Assembly (NCBI GenBank): GCA_963700885.1
Contig: CAVOZJ010000005.1
Location: forward strand, 124,001 to 188,000
DNA: 64,000 nt
Direction of reading: 5' to 3'
Source: Anderseniella sp963700885
GTDB taxonomy: Bacteria > Pseudomonadota > Alphaproteobacteria > Rhizobiales > Aestuariivirgaceae
Made by a program: the position numbers and the translations under genes. The notes under the pieces are model-generated. The model made no database searches and was not told the origin of the DNA. It saw only the letters and a list, made by a program, of their open reading frames with translations. This document shows positions 1 through 5,961 of the stretch, in pieces (within the stretch, counting starts at the first letter, position 1; every line of letters begins with the position of its first letter).

Positions 1-276
1 GACGCTGACGGCGTATACCGCGGCCCCGCCATCGAATGCAGCATGACCTACTCCCCTGTCGCGGGCCAGTCAGCCAGAGCAGAGGCCAGGCTTCGCAAAA
101 ATCCACTGATCTTCAACGTATGGTTCGCCCCTGTGCGATCATCGGCACTGGGCAGGGACATGAATGTGCTTGTTGCCGCCACCGGCAAGATCAAGGGTAA
201 GGATTTTGTGGCTTATGCCAGTCGCGCTACCCTGTCCGGCCGCCCTTTGAACGCCAAGTCCCTGGCCAGCAGATAG
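1..276 (+). CDS. C-terminal end of DUF3108-type protein (partial)
   Basis: This reading frame is open from the first base of the window and stops with TAG at 274-276, so only the last 91 residues are present. The fragment (beginning DADGVYRGPAIECSMTYSPV, with NVWFAP and a basic tail) resembles the C-terminus of DUF3108 proteins, predicted exported beta-rich proteins of unknown role found in Hyphomicrobiales. The position directly upstream of the Suv3-like helicase matches the usual order in that group, which strengthens the call. An ATG at 43 lies inside the domain and is unlikely to be the real start. Confidence 0.6.
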   Translation, partial: DADGVYRGPAIECSMTYSPVAGQSARAEARLRKNPLIFNVWFAPVRSSALGRDMNVLVAATGKIKGKDFVAYASRATLSGRPLNAKSLASR

Positions 277-343
277 AGGTTCCCTGATTGCTGCTTGTGC
301 CTGACAATCACCTGAACCGCTATATATGGTGGGTGAACACAAC

Positions 344-363
344 ATGAATCTGGAGTGATTCAT
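344..363. promoter_or_regulatory. Short inverted repeat upstream of helicase gene
   Basis: A perfect 7 bp inverted repeat (ATGAATC, 6 base spacer, GATTCAT) lies in the 259 bp gap between the DUF3108 gene and the helicase. It could be an operator or a small RNA hairpin. Nothing else recognisable is in this gap and no regulator is identified. Confidence 0.25.
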
Positions 364-535
364 GATTCGGTCATGACATGTTCCTGTTAGAATCCGCCAG
401 CCCGGCGCAGGACAGCAAGTAATGGACTTGATTTCGCCATGCGCGCCACAGCGATGTTTTGGAACACATTCACGTACCGGTTGGCATGGTACAAAATTCT
501 CCGCTCACCTTTCCCGGACCCCCGATAGAACCGAC

Positions 536-3508
536 ATGGACGCCCGCAGAAACGTCACCGCCCTCCTGGGACCAACCAACACTGGCAAGACCCATCACGC
601 CGTTGAGCGAATGCTAGGCCATCCCAGCGGCATGATCGGCCTGCCCCTGCGCCTGCTGGCGCGGGAGGTATATGACAGGATTGTCGCCAGCGCCGGTCAG
701 ATGTCGGTTGCGCTGGTGACGGGAGAGGAAAAGCTGATCCCGCCCTCGCCGCGATACTGGGTGTGTACTGTGGAAGCCATGCCAAACGACATTCCGGTTT
801 CGTTCATGGCCATAGACGAAATACAGCTTGCCGCCGATACCGAACGTGGTCACGTTTTCACCGACCGGTTGCTGCATGCGCGCGGGCTTAACGAAACCCT
901 GCTGCTCGGGTCGGCAACCATCCAGCCCATGCTGGAAAAACTGCTGACAGGTGTGAACTATGTCTCGCGCCCGAGATTTTCAAAACTCACCTTTGCCGGC
1001 CAGAAAAAGATTACCCGCCTGCCCAAACGCACAGCGATCGTGGGGTTTTCCGCGGGCATGGTTTATTCCGTCGCCGAACTGATCCGCCGCCAGAAAGGCG
1101 GAGCCGCAGTAGTGCTCGGAGCGTTGAGCCCGCGCACCCGCAATGCCCAGGTGGCGCTGTATCAGTCAGGTGATGTGGATCACATTGTAGCCACCGATGC
1201 CATCGGCATGGGACTGAACATGGATATTGACCATGTCGCCTTCGCCGCAACCCGGAAATTCGACGGCTTTCAGTTTCGCAATCTGACTGCTGCGGAACTT
1301 GGCCAGATTGCAGGACGCGCCGGCCGCTACATGAACGACGGGACATTCGGCCTGACGGCAGATGCAGTCAGCATCGATGCGCAAACCATAGAACAGCTCG
1401 AAGATCACCACTTTGAACCGCTGCGCGTTCTGCAATGGCGCAACCGGAACCTGAATTTTGCATCGCTGGACCGGCTGCTGGGTTCATTGAACGCCCTGCC
1501 CAACCGCGAAGGACTGACGCGTATAAGGCCTGGCGCAGATGTTGAAACCCTGTCCCTGGTTGCACAGGACCGGGAAATAACTGATCGTGCGGCAGGCAGG
1601 GATAACGTGGAACTGTTGTGGGAAACCTGCCAGCTGCCGGATTATCGCAATATCACCGGCAGCGAGCATGCCAACCTTGTCGCCACCATTTTCAGATACG
1701 TAGCCGACACCGGGCGCATCGACACCCAGTGGTTTGCCCGGCAGTTGGCGTATTGCGACAATACCAATGGCGATATAGATACCTTGTCAAATCGCATTGC
1801 CCATGTGCGAACCTGGACCTTCGTCGCCAACCGGCTGGACTGGCTGGACGACCCCGGTCACTGGCAGGAACTCACCAGGGCGATGGAAGACAGGTTGTCG
1901 GATGCATTGCATGAAAGGCTGACCCAGCGATTTATCGACAGGCGCACAAGCGTCCTGATGAAGCGGCTGCGTGAAAGGGAAGAGTTGATGTCGAGTGTCG
2001 ATCAGGAAGGTGCCGTACTTGTGGAAGGCGAATATGCCGGGCGCATGGAAGGTCTGCGTTTCATTGCCGGACCTGCCGGCGGTGAACACTCCAAAGTCGT
2101 GCTCTCCGCTGCCCTGCAGACAGTGGCCGAAACACTGGTCGGGCGAGCGCAGTCTCTGGTCGCCGCGCCGGACCCGGATTTGAGTATTGATGCCGCCGGC
2201 AACATCATCTGGAAGTTACATGCAGTGGGCCGCCTCACGGGCAGCGAAAACCTGTTGAAACCACGTGTTGAAACGCTGGCTGACGAACAATTGCCGGGTC
2301 CGGACCGGGATGCCGTTCAGATGCGCCTGTCCAAGTTTGTGTCCCGCCACATTGCGGGCCTGCTGGCGCCTCTGGTGTCACTGGGCGAGGCGGAGGAAAT
2401 CACCGGAATTGCCCGTGGCATCGCGTTTCAGATCATTGAGGCGCTTGGCGTCCTGCCGCGAGACCAGGTTGCCGGCGAGGTCAAATCGCTTGATCAGGCC
2501 GAACGCGCCCTGCTGCGCAAGCATGGAGTACGGTTCGGGGCGTTTCATATCTTTGTGCCGGCAATCCTGAAGCCCGCCCCGACCGCTCTCAGACTGTTGT
2601 TGTGGGCGTTGCATGATGGCCAGAAGCGGGGTCTTGACGCTGCTTCACTGCCAGCTGCCATGCCGCAGCAGGGTTTGACATCCGTCCCGTTCGACAGGTC
2701 GACACCACGCGGCTTCTATCAGGTCGTCGGGTTTCGGGTATGCGGCGAGCGCGCCGTACGGGTCGACATGCTGGAAAGGCTGGGAGACATGATCCGCACC
2801 CGGGTGTTCTGGCGCGCGCAGCGCGAAGGCGAACAGCGCCCCGACGGCTCCGTTGAGGGTGGCGGGTTCACGGTGGTCCCGGACATGATGTCCCTTGTCG
2901 GGTGTTCAGGCGATGAGTTTTCCTCAATTCTGAAATCGCTCGGCTTTTCAGCCCAGAAACGCAAGGCGCCTGAAAAACCCGGCCAGGCGGCTCCACCTGC
3001 AGACGCCCCGGCCGATGCAGCCTCCGAAGCCGCCCCCGCAGATCCTGCGCCTGAAACAGCCGCAACTGATGCTGCCGGACAGGCTGGGCCAGCCGGGACG
3101 GTGTCCGAAGCGGCGGCACAGTCCGTACCTGCGGACGCTTTGGCAGCAGAACCGGCAACCGGCACAGCGACTGCGACGGTCGACGCTTCTGAAACCGGAA
3201 AGCCTGACGGCGCTGAAGCAGAAACACCCGCAACACCAGTACCGGAGCCCGCAGAACCTGAGATGATCGAAGTCTGGTGGCCAAGGGATACAGGTCCCTT
3301 CCGCCAGCAAAGGCAGCAGCAGGCCAATCGCCCCAGGGGAGCCAAAACCAATGCCGGCAAGCCTGCCCGCAATCGTCCCAAAAAAGGCGCCGGCGGCAAG
3401 AAGTCTTCAGGCCCGCCCGGACCGCCGCATCGCAAGGAAAAGCCGGTTGATCCGAACAGCCCGTTTGCGGTGCTTGGTCAGCTGAAACAGGCACTTACCA
3501 AGAAATAG
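536..3508 (+). CDS. Suv3/MgpS-like DEAD-type RNA helicase
   Basis: Predicted ATP-dependent RNA helicase of the mitochondrial Suv3-like family. Walker A GPTNTGKT is at about residues 12-19 and the Walker B DEIQ at 94-97. The helicase C-terminal domain follows, with an AGRAGR motif at about residue 259. The family acts on RNA in the cytoplasm, probably in turnover or translation. I chose ATG 536 because the P-loop begins about ten residues later, as is usual; the frame stays open back to an ATG at 422, but those extra 38 residues look non-family. The last 130 residues or so form a low-complexity Ala/Pro/Glu tract ending in a Lys-rich tail. The S4 gene starts one base after the stop, indicating co-transcription. 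Confidence 0.88.
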   Translation: MDARRNVTALLGPTNTGKTHHAVERMLGHPSGMIGLPLRLLAREVYDRIVASAGQMSVALVTGEEKLIPPSPRYWVCTVEAMPNDIPVSFMAIDEIQLAADTERGHVFTDRLLHARGLNETLLLGSATIQPMLEKLLTGVNYVSRPRFSKLTFAGQKKITRLPKRTAIVGFSAGMVYSVAELIRRQKGGAAVVLGALSPRTRNAQVALYQSGDVDHIVATDAIGMGLNMDIDHVAFAATRKFDGFQFRNLTAAELGQIAGRAGRYMNDGTFGLTADAVSIDAQTIEQLEDHHFEPLRVLQWRNRNLNFASLDRLLGSLNALPNREGLTRIRPGADVETLSLVAQDREITDRAAGRDNVELLWETCQLPDYRNITGSEHANLVATIFRYVADTGRIDTQWFARQLAYCDNTNGDIDTLSNRIAHVRTWTFVANRLDWLDDPGHWQELTRAMEDRLSDALHERLTQRFIDRRTSVLMKRLREREELMSSVDQEGAVLVEGEYAGRMEGLRFIAGPAGGEHSKVVLSAALQTVAETLVGRAQSLVAAPDPDLSIDAAGNIIWKLHAVGRLTGSENLLKPRVETLADEQLPGPDRDAVQMRLSKFVSRHIAGLLAPLVSLGEAEEITGIARGIAFQIIEALGVLPRDQVAGEVKSLDQAERALLRKHGVRFGAFHIFVPAILKPAPTALRLLLWALHDGQKRGLDAASLPAAMPQQGLTSVPFDRSTPRGFYQVVGFRVCGERAVRVDMLERLGDMIRTRVFWRAQREGEQRPDGSVEGGGFTVVPDMMSLVGCSGDEFSSILKSLGFSAQKRKAPEKPGQAAPPADAPADAASEAAPADPAPETAATDAAGQAGPAGTVSEAAAQSVPADALAAEPATGTATATVDASETGKPDGAEAETPATPVPEPAEPEMIEVWWPRDTGPFRQQRQQQANRPRGAKTNAGKPARNRPKKGAGGKKSSGPPGPPHRKEKPVDPNSPFAVLGQLKQALTKK

Positions 3509-3509
3509 C

Positions 3510-3797
3510 ATGCCGGATGACGCCGCCAGAGCAGTTCAGCGGGCTGATCAGTGGTTGTGGTTTGCCCGGTTCGTCAAGACCCGCGCTCTCGCCCGGCATC
3601 TCATTGTCAGGGGCAAGGTCAGGGTCAACCACGTCAGAATAAGCAAGCCGGCGCATAGCGTGTCGCCCGGCGATATTGTCAGCTTCATGGCCCATGATCA
3701 CGTCAAGGTGGTTGAGGTGCTGGCCATCGGCGCCCGCAGGGGCCCCGCCACCGAAGCTCGAATGCTGTATTCGGAAATAAATGCAGACCCTGGCTGA
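3510..3797 (+). CDS. S4-domain RNA-binding protein (Hsp15-like)
   Basis: A 95-residue protein dominated by an S4 RNA-binding fold. The tract RADQWLWFARFVKTRALA, then GKVRVNHVRISKPAHSVSPGD, is typical of the Hsp15/HslR group, which binds the 50S subunit carrying stalled nascent chains. It is shorter than E. coli Hsp15 and lacks a long basic tail. The ATG follows the helicase stop by one base, so the two are almost certainly translated from one mRNA; a shared RNA-related role is an inference. The fdxA gene follows after about 150 bp. Confidence 0.85.
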   Translation: MPDDAARAVQRADQWLWFARFVKTRALARHLIVRGKVRVNHVRISKPAHSVSPGDIVSFMAHDHVKVVEVLAIGARRGPATEARMLYSEINADPG

Positions 3798-3944
3798 TAC
3801 CCCGGTATAGTATTGATCCGGCACGCTACACCGCCACTCGATGCCTGATCTGCAAAGATGTGAGCTTGACGACTTGCCAGGAACATGCGAGTTCACCGGC
3901 AATCCGCTCACAATGACAGCTATCGAAATTTTGAGAACCAGCAT

Positions 3945-4283
3945 ATGACCTATATTGTCATCGAGAACTGCATAAAGTGCAAATACATGGATTGCGTCGA
4001 AGTGTGTCCGGTGGACTGTTTCTATGAAGGCGAAAACATGCTCGTCATTCATCCGGACGAATGCATTGACTGCGGCGTGTGCGAGCCGGAGTGTCCTGCC
4101 GAGGCAATCAAGCCGGACACTGAACCCGATCTCGACAAATGGCTTGAAATTAACACCAGGTTTGCCGACATCTGGCCGAACATCACGCAAAAGCGCGAAC
4201 AGCCCGCCGATGCCGAAACGCATGATGGCGAGCAGGGCAAGTTCGAGAAGTATTTCACCGAAGAACCTGGCGAAGGCGACTAA
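3945..4283 (+). CDS. fdxA: Seven-iron ferredoxin FdxA
   Basis: A 112-residue cytoplasmic electron carrier predicted to bind one 3Fe-4S and one 4Fe-4S cluster. The first Cys set is in ENCIKCKYMDCVEVCPVDC and the second in ECIDCGVCEPECP. The remaining 60 residues form the charged C-terminal extension usual in Azotobacter-type FdxA. The frame is open back to 3885, but ATG 3945 opens with MTYIVIENC, the conserved family start. Placement between the S4 gene and carD is the usual alphaproteobacterial order. The redox partner cannot be read from the sequence. Confidence 0.93.
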   Translation: MTYIVIENCIKCKYMDCVEVCPVDCFYEGENMLVIHPDECIDCGVCEPECPAEAIKPDTEPDLDKWLEINTRFADIWPNITQKREQPADAETHDGEQGKFEKYFTEEPGEGD

Positions 4284-4393
4284 GGCGGTCGACGTTTGAT
4301 GTGCACCATGTTCTTCGCGATGCCGGGTTAACCATTTCTTTATACTTTCGTTGGATTCGAGGAATTCCGGCAACTGGTTGGTGCTGAAAGGCT

Positions 4394-4430
4394 TTAACAA
4401 GGGGTAAATTTGTGATATAAGCCTTGTTAA
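4394..4430. promoter_or_regulatory. Inverted repeat in the fdxA-carD gap
   Basis: A perfect 9 bp inverted repeat, TTAACAAGG then CCTTGTTAA, is separated by 19 bases. A TATAAG hexamer at 4416-4421, inside the spacer, could be a -10 element. AAGGCTT and AAGCCTT in the same stretch offer an alternative pairing. It lies about 330 bp upstream of carD and may be an operator or the start of a structured leader. The rest of the 479 bp gap (4284-4762) holds only the hairpin at 4462. Confidence 0.35.
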
Positions 4431-4461
4431 TGACATGAAACTAACAGCAAAGCATTGAGAC

Positions 4462-4489
4462 CCGGGTCCGAAAGGCTCGGAATTTTTTT
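4462..4489 (+). terminator. Terminator-like hairpin upstream of carD
   Basis: A 7 bp GC-rich stem with GU pairs (CCGGGTC and GGCTCGG around CGAAA) is followed by seven T residues. It could end the fdxA transcript, or act as an attenuator if the carD promoter lies further upstream. Confidence 0.4.
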
Positions 4490-4762
4490 CGCCTGATCCA
4501 GTTTTTTGAAACGAAAGACCGCAATTCAATCAGACCTGACATGCCCGCACATGAGGCTCACGCAGGTAGCACCGGAACTGCACTTGTCACCGTATCAGGA
4601 TTTACTGGTCATCAGTTACGCACCCCTCCACCGAAATGGGTGGTCATGCCTTCCGGGCAGGAAGGTGAACCTGGTTGAAGCTCATTGGCAACAGGCAGGA
4701 AGCGGCGAAATGGGTTTTGCTGTCTGAACGGGTTGAACAGGCGAGTTACAAGGGATTGAAAA

Positions 4763-5338
4763 ATGGCTACTGAAAAAAAGACTGTATCGCGCAAGCTGAA
4801 GTACAAGATTGGTGAGTTTGTTGTGTACCCGGCCCATGGCGTTGGCAAAATCGTAGCCCTGGAGGAACAGGAAATTGCCGGCGCCAAGCTCGAACTTTTC
4901 GTGATTGATTTCGAAAAGGACAAGATGCGCCTGCGTGTGCCGCTCAACAAGTGCGACAGCGTCGGCATGCGCAAGCTGTCGGACAGGAACATGGCCGAAG
5001 ACGCCATGAAGGTTCTGACCGGCAAGGCCCGGGTCAAGCGCACCATGTGGTCGCGCCGGGCGCAGGAATACGAAGCCAAGATCAACTCCGGCGACCTGAT
5101 TTCGGTAGCTGAAGTAGTGCGCGATCTGTACCGGTCCGACCGTCAGCCGGAACAGTCCTATTCCGAACGCCAGCTCTATGAATCGGCGCTCGACCGCATG
5201 GCCCGTGAAATCGCCTGCGTGAAGAAGCTTGATGATGCAGGCGCGGTCGGCGAGATCGAGGGCGTGCTGGAAAGGTCTTCGCATCGCGGTGAAAAGCCTG
5301 CTGCCGTATCTGCCGGCACCGAAGAAAAAGCTGCATAA
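4763..5338 (+). CDS. carD: CarD family transcription regulator
   Basis: A 191-residue CarD/CdnL-type regulator that binds RNA polymerase beta and stabilises open complexes, usually at rRNA and growth-related promoters. The N-terminal RNA-polymerase-interacting domain is visible in KYKIGEFVVYPAHGVGKIVA and the IDFEKDKMRLRVPL segment. A helical DNA-contacting domain follows (KRTMWSRRAQEYEAKI, then SVAEVVRDLYR). The tail is Ala/Glu-rich and probably disordered. ATG 4763 follows a purine-rich stretch (AAGGGATTGAAAA). The gene stands alone behind a long 5' gap and is closed by a strong terminator at 5381. Confidence 0.93.
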   Translation: MATEKKTVSRKLKYKIGEFVVYPAHGVGKIVALEEQEIAGAKLELFVIDFEKDKMRLRVPLNKCDSVGMRKLSDRNMAEDAMKVLTGKARVKRTMWSRRAQEYEAKINSGDLISVAEVVRDLYRSDRQPEQSYSERQLYESALDRMAREIACVKKLDDAGAVGEIEGVLERSSHRGEKPAAVSAGTEEKAA

Positions 5339-5380
5339 GTCCAACGCAGGCAATTACTGCCCTTAATGACCGATTTTCCA

Positions 5381-5420
5381 CCCCCGCCGGAGGCCTGCCT
5401 CCGGCGGGGGTTTTTGTTTT
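5381..5420 (+). terminator. Strong intrinsic terminator after carD
   Basis: A perfect 13 bp GC-rich stem (arms 5381-5393 and 5398-5410) around a CCTG tetraloop is followed by TTTTTGTTTT. It separates carD from the tRNA gene. Confidence 0.93.
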
Positions 5421-5444
5421 GATTGCCCGCAGGGAAATTCAGGT

Positions 5445-5474
5445 TTGAGTAGACCACCACAATGGCGTTATAAG
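5445..5474 (+). promoter_or_regulatory. Putative tRNA-Arg promoter
   Basis: TTGAGT (5445-5450) and TATAAG (5469-5474) are separated by 18 bp and lie about 20 bp upstream of the mature tRNA start, a sensible place for a sigma70-type promoter just after the carD terminator. Confidence 0.45.
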
Positions 5475-5493
5475 GCTGTCACGTGTCAACAAT

Positions 5494-5570
5494 GGTCCCG
5501 TAGCTCAGCAGGATAGAGCACCAGATTCCTAATCTGGGGGTCACAGGTTCGAATCCTGTCGGGATCACCA
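5494..5570 (+). tRNA. tRNA-Arg (anticodon CCT)
   Basis: A 77-base cloverleaf can be drawn by hand: a 7 bp acceptor stem (GGTCCCG with CGGGATC, one GU pair), a D arm GCTC/GAGC, an anticodon stem CCAGA/TCTGG with loop TTCCTAA giving CCT, a five-base variable loop, and a T arm ACAGG-TTCGAAT-CCTGT. The 3' CCA is encoded. A run of five T follows and may terminate the transcript. Confidence 0.95.
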
Positions 5571-5582
5571 TTTTTACGCGGG

Positions 5583-5640
5583 TCCATTCTGGACACATGG
5601 TTTACGGTTTATTCCGGAGACATGGCTTACAGTTTCTCCG
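5583..5640. mobile_element. Possible IS-end remnant beside the tRNA
   Basis: Two imperfect direct repeats of about 25 bp (GACACATGGTTTACGG... and GACATGGCTTACAG..., each ending TCCGG) occur just after the tRNA. From memory they resemble outer ends of IS481-like elements of alphaproteobacteria, but I cannot verify a family. No transposase frame survives. The rest of the 391 bp gap to the next gene (5571-5961) shows nothing recognisable. Confidence 0.35.
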
Positions 5641-5961
5641 GGGTGAACGGATTTGGGGCCGGTTCGACACGGCCCTGTTCGATGTCGAAGAAACAACCCC
5701 GACCGGTACCTGACCACCTGACAGACGCGCTCCGTCCAAAACCACGCACGCAGTCCTGATGTCTTGAGGCCGGTGACATATTGAGGGGCACTTGCCTCCT
5801 GTGTTCGACAATCACACTGTTATGAAAAAATTGTGATATTCTGCACATCGCGTGGGTGGTTCAGCCAGTAGCATGGTAGCCATCATAGCCGGAGATGTGG
5901 TTCCCGCGACCCCTGCGGGGCCCAGGATTCGCCGGTCAGTAACCGGAGAAAGAACAGTAAA

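Noticed and set aside
422..535. N-terminal extension of the helicase
   Set aside because: Thirty-eight residues with no family resemblance; ATG 536 places the P-loop at the usual distance.
1787..2089. Numerous 60-150 residue antisense frames inside helicase and other genes
   Set aside because: All lie within well supported genes and show no motifs of their own.
2719..3435. Large antisense frames within the Ala/Pro-rich end of the helicase
   Set aside because: Compositional shadows of a GC-rich low-complexity tract; no recognisable protein.
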